Shown here: piece by piece, positions 43,401 to 51,844 of the stretch
How the letters are laid out: every line of letters starts with the position of its first letter
Position numbering within the stretch: position 1 is the first letter of the stretch
Source of the DNA: Rikenellaceae bacterium
Lineage (GTDB): Bacteria > Bacteroidota > Bacteroidia > Bacteroidales > Rikenellaceae
Reading direction: 5' to 3'
DNA: 64,000 nucleotides
Assembly: GCA_015060105.1 (NCBI GenBank)
Contig: SUZD01000011.1
Coordinates: forward strand, 1 to 64,000
Made by a program: the position numbers and the translations under genes
Notes under the pieces: model-generated
Told to the model about the DNA's origin: nothing
What the model saw: only the letters and a program-made list of their open reading frames with translations
Database searches by the model: none

Positions 43401-45191
43401 TTACTCCTCAGCCTCAAGTTTAGCTTTCAACTCTGCCAAGCCGGTGATGTCACCAAGAGTGGTTTTCTCTACTTGCGAGTTGATTTTCTTAACGGCGTTC
43501 TTTGCCTCGTCAGCAGCAGCTGCACGCTCAGCGCGCTCTGCTTTCTCCTCGGCACGTTTAGCCTCCTCGAAAATACGAGTGTGCGACAACGAGATGCGTT
43601 TGGTTGTCTTCGAGAACTCAACAACTTTGAATTGGAGTTTCTCACCAACTTTTGCGGTGGTGCCGTCCTCTTTCACGAGTTGTTTTGCGGGAGCGAAGCC
43701 CTCGATGTTCTCGCCGAGCTCAACGATAGCGCCTTTATCGGTCATCTCGATAATGGTACCCTCGTGAACCGAATCAACAGCGAACTCTGCCTCGAAACCG
43801 TCCCAGGGGTTCTCTTCGAGTTGTTTGTGGCCAAGGCTCAAACGACGGTTCTCTTTGTCGATCTCCAAAACAACAACCTCGATGTTGTTACCTACTTGGG
43901 TGAACTCCGAGGGGTGTTTGATTTTCTTGGTCCAGCTCAAATCCGAGATGTGGATAAGGCCGTCGATACCCTCCTCGATCTCAACGAATACACCGAAGTT
44001 GGTGAAGTTGCGAACGTTTGCAGTGTGTTTGCTGCCAACGGGGTATTTAGCCTCGATGTTCTCCCAGGGATCAGTGGTGAGTTGTTTTGTACCAAGGCTC
44101 ATGCGACGCTCGTCGTAGTCGATGGTAAGGATAACAGCCTCGATCTCGTCACCAACTTTCATGAAGTCTTGTGCCGAGCGGAGGTGTTGGCTCCAACTCA
44201 TCTCCGAAACGTGGATAAGACCCTCTACGCCGGGAGCTACCTCTACGAATGCACCGTAGTCAGCCATAACAACAACTTTACCGGTTACTTTGTCGCCAAC
44301 TTTCAAATCGCGGCTCAAAGCCTCCCAGGGGTGGGGAGTGAGTTGTTTAAGACCCAAAGCGATGCGTTTCTTAGCATCGTCGAAGTCGAGGATAACAACG
44401 TTGATCTTTTGGTCGAGCTCAACGATCTCCTCGGGACGAGTTACGCGACCCCACGAAAGGTCAGTGATGTGGATAAGACCGTCAACGCCACCCAAGTCGA
44501 TGAATACACCGTAGGGAGTGATGTTTTTAACGGTACCTTCGAGGATTTGACCCTTCTCGAGTTTCGACATAATCTCTTTCTTTTGTTGCTCGAGCTCAGC
44601 CTCGATGAGTGCTTTGTGCGATACAACAACGTTGCGGAACTCTTGGTTGATTTTAACAACTTTGAACTCCATTGTTTTGTCGACATAGATGTCGTAATCG
44701 CGGATAGGTTTCACGTCGATTTGCGAACCGGGGAGGAACGCCTCGATGCCGAATACGTCCACGATCATACCGCCTTTGGTGCGGCATTTGATGTAACCCT
44801 TGATGATTTGGTCCTCGTCCATAGCTTTATTAACGAGATCCCAGCTTTTGAGTTGGCGTGCTTTTTTGTGCGACAAAGCGAGTTGGCCTTTTTTGTCCTC
44901 TGCGCTCTCCACGTAAACCTCTACTTTCTCGCCAATTGCGAGCTCGGGGTTGTAGCGGAACTCGGTAACGGGGATGATACCCTCGCTCTTGTAGCCGATG
45001 TTAACGACAACTTCGCGTTTGGTGATGCCGGTTACAGTACCCTCAACAACCTCACCTACTTGTACGTTCGACAAAGATTGGTCGTACTTTGCGGTGATGT
45101 CCTCTTTGCTCTGGTCGTAGATAGCCAGCTCGTTCTCGAATGCGTTCCAATCGAAGTTCTCGTTGGTAACTTGAATGTTTTTGTTCTCCAT
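43401..45191 (-). CDS. rpsA: 30S ribosomal protein S1
   Basis: mRNA-binding ribosomal protein with six S1/OB repeats over 596 residues. Repeats are recognisable by GxVVEGTVTGI, GQILEGTVKNITPYGVFIDL, VGDKVTGKVVVMADYGAFVEV, VGSKHTANVRNFTNFGVFVE and VHEGTIIEMTDKGAIVEL cores, spaced about 85 residues. The C-terminal tail is Ala/Glu/Lys-rich. ATG at 45191 (MENKNIQVTNENFDW) is chosen; the frame is open to 45260 but that part lacks homology. Codon bias is extreme, as for highly expressed genes. In Bacteroidota S1 matters in initiation because SD sites are rare. Confidence 0.97.
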   Translation of the reverse strand: MENKNIQVTNENFDWNAFENELAIYDQSKEDITAKYDQSLSNVQVGEVVEGTVTGITKREVVVNIGYKSEGIIPVTEFRYNPELAIGEKVEVYVESAEDKKGQLALSHKKARQLKSWDLVNKAMDEDQIIKGYIKCRTKGGMIVDVFGIEAFLPGSQIDVKPIRDYDIYVDKTMEFKVVKINQEFRNVVVSHKALIEAELEQQKKEIMSKLEKGQILEGTVKNITPYGVFIDLGGVDGLIHITDLSWGRVTRPEEIVELDQKINVVILDFDDAKKRIALGLKQLTPHPWEALSRDLKVGDKVTGKVVVMADYGAFVEVAPGVEGLIHVSEMSWSQHLRSAQDFMKVGDEIEAVILTIDYDERRMSLGTKQLTTDPWENIEAKYPVGSKHTANVRNFTNFGVFVEIEEGIDGLIHISDLSWTKKIKHPSEFTQVGNNIEVVVLEIDKENRRLSLGHKQLEENPWDGFEAEFAVDSVHEGTIIEMTDKGAIVELGENIEGFAPAKQLVKEDGTTAKVGEKLQFKVVEFSKTTKRISLSHTRIFEEAKRAEEKAERAERAAAADEAKNAVKKINSQVEKTTLGDITGLAELKAKLEAEE

Positions 45192-45307
45192 TGCGGAAAA
45201 ATGGTTTGCGATACAATCGCTCGTTAAATGGTTAATAAATTGATTTCGTGCTATTTGCATCCGTTGTTTCGCGTATTATACGCGTACACTACGCGCGAAA
45301 TAGCCCG

Positions 45308-45337
45308 CAAATATAGTGATATTTTTCGAGGTTGCAA
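45308..45337 (-). promoter_or_regulatory. Promoter of rpsA
   Basis: Minus strand: TTG (45335-45337), 19 nt, TATATTTG (45308-45315), a full consensus match. The leader to the rpsA ATG is about 110 nt. The 45192-45451 gap otherwise holds only AT-rich sequence and the end of the upstream gene. Confidence 0.75.
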
Positions 45338-45451
45338 TATTTTGGTAGGGAATTTAGGGAGTTTAAGGAGGTTAGGGAGGTTCGGCGAGTGAGATGAAAT
45401 AAAAAAAAGTCTGCCGATTGGGGCAGACTTTTGTGTGTTTTGTGTGTGGGG

Positions 45452-46204
45452 TTACTCCATCGGGCGAATACGCATCTCCATACCATCGATGTCGCTTACC
45501 AGCTCCTGCAATTTTGCAAGGTCGGTTTTGTGCTCGACTTGGCCGTAGTGGTAGGGGTAGAAGATGCGGGGGCGCAATGTGTGAAGTACCTCCGAAGCCT
45601 GCTCCTCGGTCATTGTATATGGCTGATTGACAGGCAGGAATGCGATGTCGATGTTGCGCAATGCGAGCATCTCGGGGGTTGGCTCGCCATCGCCTGCGAT
45701 GTAGATACGAAGACCACCTATATTCAGAATGTAGCCCAAGTCGCCTCGGTCTTGCGGGTGGAAGTCGGTGTGGCCTTCCGAGGTGTTGTAGGCGGGGATA
45801 GTCTCAACCTTGACGCCGCAAACCTCGGTACCCTCGCCCGGGCGCAAGTATTCGTTATTGAGGTGCTCGACCATATCCAGAGTGGTGACGTCGCAGATGA
45901 CAATGCCATCGTCCGAGAGCAATGCCTCGACCATAGGGACCTCAATGTGGTCGTAGTGGTGGTGCGTTACGAGAATAGCGTCGGCCTTGGGCATCTGCTC
46001 GGCATCGCCCATAAAACCCGAAACGGGGTCGATGTAGATGCGATTGCCCTGATAATCAATGCCTAATGTCGCGTGACCATAGAAGGTGAAGGTTATATCC
46101 TCGCCGAACTCCGTTGTGATGGTGTCGGTGGCAAATGTCGGTTGGTTATTACTGCACATTGTCATAAAAGGAATGAGTAAGGTTAATAAAAATAACTTTT
46201 TCAT
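45452..46204 (-). CDS. Secreted metallo-beta-lactamase-fold hydrolase (UlaG-like)
   Basis: 250 residues from the ATG at 46204, which gives a signal peptide MKKLFLLTLLIPFMTMC with Cys17 as possible lipidation site. An 18-codon upstream extension in frame is not signal-like. The catalytic domain shows FYGHATLGIDYQGNRIYIDP, the zinc motif THHHYDH, a further acidic zinc ligand in AGDGEPTPEM and a terminal YPYHYGQVEH. Family members hydrolyse esters/lactones or nucleotides; the substrate here is unknown. It is single, with a consensus promoter. Confidence 0.87.
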   Translation of the reverse strand: MKKLFLLTLLIPFMTMCSNNQPTFATDTITTEFGEDITFTFYGHATLGIDYQGNRIYIDPVSGFMGDAEQMPKADAILVTHHHYDHIEVPMVEALLSDDGIVICDVTTLDMVEHLNNEYLRPGEGTEVCGVKVETIPAYNTSEGHTDFHPQDRGDLGYILNIGGLRIYIAGDGEPTPEMLALRNIDIAFLPVNQPYTMTEEQASEVLHTLRPRIFYPYHYGQVEHKTDLAKLQELVSDIDGMEMRIRPME

Positions 46205-46228
46205 CGGTTGCAAATATTGTTCGTTCGA

Positions 46229-46258
46229 CAAATATACGAAATCGTTTGCAAAAAACAA
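46229..46258 (-). promoter_or_regulatory. Promoter of the metallo-hydrolase gene
   Basis: Minus strand: TTG (46256-46258), 19 nt, TATATTTG (46229-46236), matching the Bacteroidota consensus 25 nt before the ATG. Confidence 0.75.
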
Positions 46259-46283
46259 ACAAAGCCACCTTTGGGGCGGCCTT
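46250..46283 (-). terminator. Terminator of the hemolysin III gene
   Basis: Minus strand AAGGCCGCC (46283-46275), a 5-nt loop and GGTGGCTTT (46269-46261) give a 9-bp stem with two G-T pairs, followed by GTTTGTTTTTT. It abuts the -33 box of the next promoter. Confidence 0.75.
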
Positions 46284-46309
46284 GCTGGTTTTTGTTCGGT
46301 TTTTCAGTG

Positions 46310-46975
46310 TTAGAGGAAGAATACGATTGCTACAAAGTGACACGAAGCCGCCAACGCAATGAGCAGGTGCCATACCAAATGGTGATATTTAAAACCCTTC
46401 ATAGCGTAGAATACCGCGCCGATAGTGTAGAGCAATCCGCCTGCTCCGATGAGTGCGATAAATGTTGTCGAAGCCTGTCGGAGGAACAGCGGGAAGAAGA
46501 ATACGACGGTCCAGCCCATAATCAGGTAGATTGTCAGGCTGATTGCCGGTATCGACTTGCGGCTCAACGACTTGTAGAAGATGCCAAACAGCACCATTGC
46601 CCACTGGATAATCACAATCAATATACCCTGCCAGCCGCCGATGACTTCGAGTGCTACGGGGGTGTAACTACCCGCAATCGCCACATAGATAAAAATGTGG
46701 TCGAGAATGTGAAAAACGTGTTTGTGTTGTGACTCCGGCCTCATCGCGTGATAGAGGGTGGAGATTAGGAACATCAGGAAGATTGATATGCAAAAAACGC
46801 TCACTCCCACTTCGGCCTGTACGCTCCCAAAGCTATGCTCCCACGCCTTTACAGCAGCGAAAGGCAGAGCACAAAGGGTCAGGATACTCATCACTCCGTG
46901 TGATATGGTATTGCCGACCTCTTCGCCGAAGGATTGTACATAGACCTTTTTCTCTTTCTTCGGTTTTTGTGTCAT
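46310..46975 (-). CDS. Hemolysin III (PAQR/YqfA-type) family membrane protein
   Basis: 221 residues with seven TMs after a basic N-terminus (MTQKPKKEKKVYVQ). PAQR/HlyIII motifs: EEVGNTISHGVMSIL, STLYHAMR (the conserved S-x3-H), FHILDHIFIYVAIAGSYTP (with Asp-His) and a C-terminal HHLVWHLLIALAASCHF supplying the metal-binding H-x3-H. Such proteins are probably Zn-dependent lipid amide/ester hydrolases rather than true hemolysins. It has its own promoter and terminator. Confidence 0.92.
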   Translation of the reverse strand: MTQKPKKEKKVYVQSFGEEVGNTISHGVMSILTLCALPFAAVKAWEHSFGSVQAEVGVSVFCISIFLMFLISTLYHAMRPESQHKHVFHILDHIFIYVAIAGSYTPVALEVIGGWQGILIVIIQWAMVLFGIFYKSLSRKSIPAISLTIYLIMGWTVVFFFPLFLRQASTTFIALIGAGGLLYTIGAVFYAMKGFKYHHLVWHLLIALAASCHFVAIVFFL

Positions 46976-46996
46976 ATTTTAAGAATTTAGGTGTGG

Positions 46997-47027
46997 CAAA
47001 TGTAGTGTTTTTTTCTTCCATAAACAA
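46997..47027 (-). promoter_or_regulatory. Promoter of the hemolysin III gene
   Basis: Minus strand: TTG (47025-47027), 20 nt, TACATTTG (46997-47004), 21 nt before the ATG. Confidence 0.65.
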
Positions 47028-47043
47028 GCGCAAGACCCGAGCG

Positions 47044-47595
47044 TTAGTTGCGGTATAGCTGTCCCGAATACTCGACGGTGTTGTACATAACGGTTGAAAT
47101 CGTGAGCGTCGCGCTGCCCGTTGCCGAGATGATGTCGAGCTCAAAATTGTAGGTGTTGGCCGAGAAGAGAGTGCTGTTGAATGTGACCTTCCAGCCTGTT
47201 GGTGTGCGCATCGCCTGATAGTCGTTGATTCGAGGTAGTGCGTAGTTTAAAATGGTGATGTAGTAGGGCGGTGTAATGCCGCTGATGTAGGGTAGATAAA
47301 CGTCTGTCCACGAGGGATATACGTTGAGTTGAAAGGCGGTGTTTGTTATCTGTCGAAGAGTGCCTGCGGGTTGCATCTGGAAGGTGAGCGGAATGAACGA
47401 AAAACTGCGTGCAAGAACGAGCGAATCGACATACTTGATGTACTCGGCGGTGCGTTGTGCGCGTCGCTCCATTCGCTCTTTGCGTTTCTCCTCGCGGCTC
47501 TCGTCGGGGGAGCCTGCCGATGCGTGTGACGTTTGTGCCGAAACAATGCTGAATGTGGCAGCTGCAAAGAGCGCTAAAAGTGATAATTTTTTCAT
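47044..47595 (-). CDS. DUF4251-type secreted protein
   Basis: 183 residues. A Sec signal peptide (cleavage near SIVSAQ, residues 16-21) precedes a very basic/acidic helix (SREEKRKERMERRAQRTAEY, about 33-52) and a beta-rich domain (60-183) with FIPLTFQMQPAGTLRQITN and YLPYISG, the pattern of DUF4251, a Bacteroidota domain of unknown role. No lipobox, so it is soluble periplasmic or surface. It is read away from the capsule locus and is its left neighbour. Confidence 0.75.
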   Translation of the reverse strand: MKKLSLLALFAAATFSIVSAQTSHASAGSPDESREEKRKERMERRAQRTAEYIKYVDSLVLARSFSFIPLTFQMQPAGTLRQITNTAFQLNVYPSWTDVYLPYISGITPPYYITILNYALPRINDYQAMRTPTGWKVTFNSTLFSANTYNFELDIISATGSATLTISTVMYNTVEYSGQLYRN

Positions 47596-47756
47596 GATTT
47601 TAGAGGTTTTGATTGATGCTCAAAATGTTGCAAATTTCAGACCAGCCAAGCGGATTTTGAGATAGTTGTAATGGTTGGAAAAGTCGAGATTGTGGTTAAT
47701 GATGGCGAATGGGCGAAAAAAGTCGATGAAAAAGGTTTTTTTTCAAATAAAATACA

Positions 47757-47764
47757 TATATTTG
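47757..47764 (+). promoter_or_regulatory. -7 box of the capsule locus
   Basis: TATATTTG matches TAnnTTTG exactly, about 237 nt before the upxY-like ATG. The -33 element is weak. No flanking inverted repeats of the kind that flip Bacteroides capsule promoters are visible, so the promoter appears fixed. The rest of 47596-47756 holds no gene or clear signal. Confidence 0.55.
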
Positions 47765-47853
47765 CATTGTATTATCGCTTATATATAATAGTGGTGTACT
47801 GACGAAACAGCTCTGGTTGCGTGGTCGTAACTAACTGATTATTACTACTCAAC

Positions 47854-47939
47854 ATGAAGAAGATGTACGTTTTGTGAGCTTTCTCTTGTTGGGTATATTT
47901 TTTTTGTCAATCTTGCTGCGTCCGACACACTTGTCGTGA
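47854..47939 (+). other. Capsule-locus leader with two short overlapping reading frames
   Basis: Within the 235-nt leader, ATG at 47854 opens a 7-codon frame (MKKMYVL, stop at 47875). A GTG at 47874, overlapping that stop in another frame, opens 21 codons reading VSFLLLGIFFLSILLRPTHL. Together they look like a lipoprotein signal peptide broken by a frameshift, such as that of a Wza-type export protein, or a leader peptide. Either reading is speculative. UpxY-type antiterminators act on leaders like this one. Confidence 0.3.
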
Positions 47940-48000
47940 TGAGGGAAGAGAGAGTATGCCCGTATGTGAAGTGATGATATAAACCTCGTGATTTGACTGA

Positions 48001-48552
48001 ATGAATCCCCAAATGCCCATATCTGCAACCGAAGTGCAGCCTACCGATAGCGGTTGGTATGCTTTCCGAGTGTATGGCGGGCATACCGAAGCGGTGGTGA
48101 GAGATGCCGACAGGAGGGGGTATGAAAGCTATATCCCGATGCACGTTGTCGAGCGCAATGTGTTCGGTCGCAAGGTTAAGTGTCAAAGACCGCTGATTGC
48201 GTCGTTGGTATTTTTGCGAGCGGATAGAGAGTATGTTTGCGAGGTGCATCGTAATCCGATGAACGGTGCGTCGGTATATCGGCTGCCCGGAAGCGACGAG
48301 CCGTCGCCTATATCGGATAGCGAGATGACGTTGTTTCGCCGAGTAACCGAGATAGGGGCCGAGAACATCGAAGTTGTCGATGAGGGCTTGGCTGTTGGCG
48401 AAAAGGTCTGTGTAACAGAAGGAGTGTTCAAAGGGTGCGTAGGGCGTATGGCCCGCGTGCGAGGCGCCAAACGATTGATTGTAGCAATCGAGGGCGTGGC
48501 AGCAGTGGCAACGTCGTATATCCCCAAGGAGTTTTTGAAGAAGATTGAATAG
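48001..48552 (+). CDS. UpxY/LoaP-type NusG-like antiterminator
   Basis: 183 residues: an NGN domain (about 17-115, beginning SGWYAFRVYGGHTEAVVRD and including MHVVERNVFGRKVKCQRPL and LVFLRADREYV) and a C-terminal KOW domain (about 130-180, VGEKVCVTEGVFKGCVGRMA). Specialised NusG paralogues in Bacteroides (UpxY) load on RNA polymerase at the 5' leader of their own capsule operon and let it read through the long operon. The first-gene position here fits this. The companion UpxZ, usual in B. fragilis, is absent. Confidence 0.88.
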   Translation: MNPQMPISATEVQPTDSGWYAFRVYGGHTEAVVRDADRRGYESYIPMHVVERNVFGRKVKCQRPLIASLVFLRADREYVCEVHRNPMNGASVYRLPGSDEPSPISDSEMTLFRRVTEIGAENIEVVDEGLAVGEKVCVTEGVFKGCVGRMARVRGAKRLIVAIEGVAAVATSYIPKEFLKKIE

Positions 48553-48612
48553 TAAAAGAGATGTCGCGGCGAGGTTGTTGCAGAGCCTTGTCGAAAACAA
48601 AATTACAGGATT

Positions 48613-50535
48613 ATGAAAAGATTCTTGACTAATCACTATTTGAGCAGTTGGTTGATTCTCTTGATTGATGTCTTCGTGGCTCTTGTGTCGTCGGCGGTGT
48701 CGCTGGTGGCTATTAGGTATTTTGGCGGAGAGTCTATCTCGTTGCCTATGGCGGTGAAAATCCTGCTCTGCTCGGGCTCGGTCAGCGCGGTCTGCTTCAT
48801 TGCCTTCCGAACACATCACAACATTATTCGTCACTCTTCACTCAAAGGTCTTTGGGTTATCGGTGCAGCAACTATCGCCAAATCGCTAATCTACTATGTT
48901 CTGCTTTCGAGCCTGCCCATCATCGATTGGGGCTTTAAGAAGATTTTGCTGGCGGTATTGTTGGACTTCCTGTTGACCTCGGTATTCCTTGTGGGAGTTC
49001 GCGTGATGATGTTGGTGGTGTACGATTGGATGATTGCTCGTTATACCAACAGGACTCGTCTGGTGTTGGTCTATGGCGTGGGTGACAAGAGTGTTGCTAT
49101 CAAAACCCGTCTGCACAAAAGCCCACATTACCGAGTGGTCGGCTTCCTAAACGCAGGAACAAGTAGCGCACTGAGGGTGTCCGAGAAGAAAGTATATAAC
49201 TTCTCTTCGGACGAGGACCTCGCCAAGATTTTCAGTCGAAGTGGTGCAACTGCCGTCGTCTTTGCCCAGCGCGAAGATGTGATGGCCGAGCGCGAAGGAC
49301 TTATCGCATACTGCACCGACAACCGAATTAAAACATTTGTAACTCCGCAAGTCGATGAGTTCGACGGAGTGAATGTCGATAAAAACAAAATACGTGAGAT
49401 TCGCATCGAGGACCTGCTCGGTCGCGAGGAGATTCAAATCAATCAGGCCGAAATTTACGAGGCCTTCCACGATAAAGTCGTGATGGTTACGGGTGGCGCA
49501 GGCTCAATCGGTAGCGAAATATGTCGCCAAATGGCCGAACTGAAAGTGCGAAAACTAATCATCTTCGATTGTGCCGAAACCCCTCTGCACGAGATTCGCT
49601 TGGAGTTGGAGAAAAAATATCCGTCGTTGGACCTTGTGCCGTTCATCGGAGATGTTCGCTCGCAGACCCGTTTGCAGGTAGCGTTCGACCGTCATAAGCC
49701 GCAAATCGTATTCCACGCAGCTGCATACAAACACGTGCCGCTGATGGAGGAGAACCCTTGCGAGGCGGTGATGAGTAATGTGATGGGCTCCCGTTTTGTG
49801 GCCGAGGCGTGCGTGCGCAATGGCGTCGAAAAGGTTGTGATGATTTCGACCGACAAGGCGGTAAACCCCACCAATGTCATGGGTTGCTCGAAACGCATCG
49901 CCGAGATATATTGTCAATCGCTCGGAATGGCTATCGCCGCAGGCAGCATCGAGGGTAAAACCAAATTCGTGACAACCCGTTTCGGCAATGTATTGGGTAG
50001 CAACGGAAGCGTGATACCCTACTTCCGTAAACAGATTGAGGCAGGTGGACCTGTGACCGTAACACACCCCGAAATCAACCGTTTCTTTATGACTATCCCC
50101 GAGGCATGCCGTCTGGTTATGGAGGCCGCAACGATGAGCGACGGTAACGAAATATATGTGTTCGAGATGGGCAAGGCGGTCAAAATCGTAGATTTGGCAA
50201 CCCGTATGATAAAACTCGCAGGTTTGACCCCGGGCGAGGATATCAAAATCGAATTTACGGGATTGCGCCCCGGCGAAAAGCTCTACGAAGAGGTACTCTC
50301 CAACGAGGAGAACACCATTCCCACCGACCACCACAAAATCAAAATCGCCAAGGTGCGCGAATATGATTACGGCGAGGTGCAGAAGGCTTTCGATGTGTTG
50401 ATTGCAACTGCTGCCGAGGGTGACGTCTTTGACACCGTGCGCAAGATGAAACAACTTGTGCCCGAATTTAAATCCAACAACTCCGAGTTCGAGCAGTTGG
50501 ACAAAGAACTTGAAAAGAGTAATCTTATCGCATAA
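48613..50535 (+). CDS. CapD/WbpM-like nucleotide-sugar 4,6-dehydratase, membrane-anchored
   Basis: 640 residues: four N-terminal TMs (about 10-165), a CoA-binding-like Rossmann domain (about 140-270, [14 protein letters not shown]) and a C-terminal SDR dehydratase with [10 protein letters not shown] (293-302), [14 protein letters not shown] and [17 protein letters not shown] carrying the catalytic Met/Lys in place of Tyr-x3-Lys. The long WbpM/PglF/CapD class converts UDP-GlcNAc to the UDP-4-keto-6-deoxy sugar that leads to QuiNAc, FucNAc or bacillosamine. It follows the antiterminator by 60 nt; ugd begins 5 nt after it. Confidence 0.9.
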   Translation: MKRFLTNHYLSSWLILLIDVFVALVSSAVSLVAIRYFGGESISLPMAVKILLCSGSVSAVCFIAFRTHHNIIRHSSLKGLWVIGAATIAKSLIYYVLLSSLPIIDWGFKKILLAVLLDFLLTSVFLVGVRVMMLVVYDWMIARYTNRTRLVLVYGVGDKSVAIKTRLHKSPHYRVVGFLNAGTSSALRVSEKKVYNFSSDEDLAKIFSRSGATAVVFAQREDVMAEREGLIAYCTDNRIKTFVTPQVDEFDGVNVDKNKIREIRIEDLLGREEIQINQAEIYEAFHDKVVMVTGGAGSIGSEICRQMAELKVRKLIIFDCAETPLHEIRLELEKKYPSLDLVPFIGDVRSQTRLQVAFDRHKPQIVFHAAAYKHVPLMEENPCEAVMSNVMGSRFVAEACVRNGVEKVVMISTDKAVNPTNVMGCSKRIAEIYCQSLGMAIAAGSIEGKTKFVTTRFGNVLGSNGSVIPYFRKQIEAGGPVTVTHPEINRFFMTIPEACRLVMEAATMSDGNEIYVFEMGKAVKIVDLATRMIKLAGLTPGEDIKIEFTGLRPGEKLYEEVLSNEENTIPTDHHKIKIAKVREYDYGEVQKAFDVLIATAAEGDVFDTVRKMKQLVPEFKSNNSEFEQLDKELEKSNLIA

Positions 50536-50540
50536 AAACT

Positions 50541-51842
50541 ATGAAAATTGCAGTAGCCGGAACGGGCTATGTCGGATTGAGCATCGCCACTCTCCTCGCA
50601 CAACACAACGAGGTCGTGGCCGTCGATGTAGTACCCGAAAAGGTCGAACTTATCAATCAACGCAAGTCGCCAATTCAAGACGAGTATATCGAGCGATATT
50701 TGGCCGAAAAAGAGCTTAACCTTACGGCAACACTCGATGGCGCAAGTGCCTATCGCGATGCAGATTTTGTCGTAATTGCCGCTCCGACGAATTACGACCC
50801 CGTCAAAAACTACTTTGATACACACCACATCGAAGATGTTATCGACCTTGTGTTGAGCGTCAATCCCGAAGCGGTAATGGTCATCAAGAGTACCATTCCG
50901 GTTGGCTATTGTCGTTCGTTGTATGTGAAGTATGCTCAAAAAGGCGTAAGTAAGTTTAACCTGCTTTTCTCGCCCGAGTTCCTGCGCGAAAGTCAAGCCC
51001 TGTACGACAACCTCTATCCGAGTCGTATCATCGTGGGCTGTCCCAAATATATCGATAACGACGAGTTCTTCCACGAGAACGGCGCAATAGAAACAATGAC
51101 CGACATTGTGGCAATGGAGCAGGCTGCTCGCACCTTTGCATCGCTATTGCAACAGGGCGCAATCAAGGAGAATATCCCTACACTTTTTATGGGAATGAAG
51201 GAGGCCGAAGCCGTAAAACTCTTCGCAAATACCTACCTCGCACTGCGCGTAAGCTATTTCAATGAGTTGGATACCTATGCCGAGCTCAAAGGCCTTGACT
51301 CGAAAGCAATCATTGAGGGTATTGGCTTGGATCCGCGCATCGGCACCCACTACAATAATCCCTCGTTTGGCTATGGCGGCTACTGTCTGCCGAAGGATAC
51401 CAAACAACTTTTGGCAAACTACGACGATGTGCCACAAAATATGATGAGTGCTATCGTGGAGAGTAACCGTACCCGCAAAGATTTTATTGCAGACCAGGTG
51501 CTTGCAAAAGCGGGATACTATACGGGTTCGAGCCAGTGGGACGCCAAACGCGAGCGAGAGATTGTTGTTGGCGTCTATCGCTTGACCATGAAGTCCAATT
51601 CGGACAACTTCCGCCAAAGCTCTATTCAGGGCGTTATGAAACGTATTAAGGCGAAGGGCGCGACGGTGATTGTGTATGAGCCGACGCTCGAAAATGGCTC
51701 GACCTTCTTTGGCAGTGAGGTTGTGAATGACCTGTCGGAGTTCAAACGCCGCAGTGCCGCCATCGTGGCCAACCGCTACGACTCGTCGCTTGACGATGTC
51801 CGCTCAAAAGTCTATACCCGCGATTTATTTAGAAGAGATTAG
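50541..51842 (+). CDS. ugd: UDP-glucose 6-dehydrogenase-family nucleotide-sugar dehydrogenase
   Basis: Oxidises UDP-glucose (likely) to UDP-glucuronate with NAD+. 433 residues. It has the Rossmann start [18 protein letters not shown], the [10 protein letters not shown] block, [33 protein letters not shown] and the catalytic thiolate Cys282 in [14 protein letters not shown]. The short-helix form resembles UGDs of Klebsiella/Bacteroides capsule loci. Its start and end are nearly contiguous with the genes around it (5 nt and 2 nt). Confidence 0.92.
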   Translation: MKIAVAGTGYVGLSIATLLAQHNEVVAVDVVPEKVELINQRKSPIQDEYIERYLAEKELNLTATLDGASAYRDADFVVIAAPTNYDPVKNYFDTHHIEDVIDLVLSVNPEAVMVIKSTIPVGYCRSLYVKYAQKGVSKFNLLFSPEFLRESQALYDNLYPSRIIVGCPKYIDNDEFFHENGAIETMTDIVAMEQAARTFASLLQQGAIKENIPTLFMGMKEAEAVKLFANTYLALRVSYFNELDTYAELKGLDSKAIIEGIGLDPRIGTHYNNPSFGYGGYCLPKDTKQLLANYDDVPQNMMSAIVESNRTRKDFIADQVLAKAGYYTGSSQWDAKREREIVVGVYRLTMKSNSDNFRQSSIQGVMKRIKAKGATVIVYEPTLENGSTFFGSEVVNDLSEFKRRSAAIVANRYDSSLDDVRSKVYTRDLFRRD

Positions 51843-51844
51843 AA

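Noticed and set aside
43473-45227. A 584-codon open frame on the plus strand, antisense to rpsA, and similar long antisense frames over gap, purD, murC/murG, dxs and others.
   Set aside because: They arise because the sense genes avoid TTA, CTA and TCA codons, whose complements are stops. The translations are low-complexity and family-free, while the sense proteins are certain.
47596-48000. Invertible capsule promoter as in Bacteroides fragilis.
   Set aside because: No pair of inverted repeats flanking the TATATTTG box could be seen in the region.
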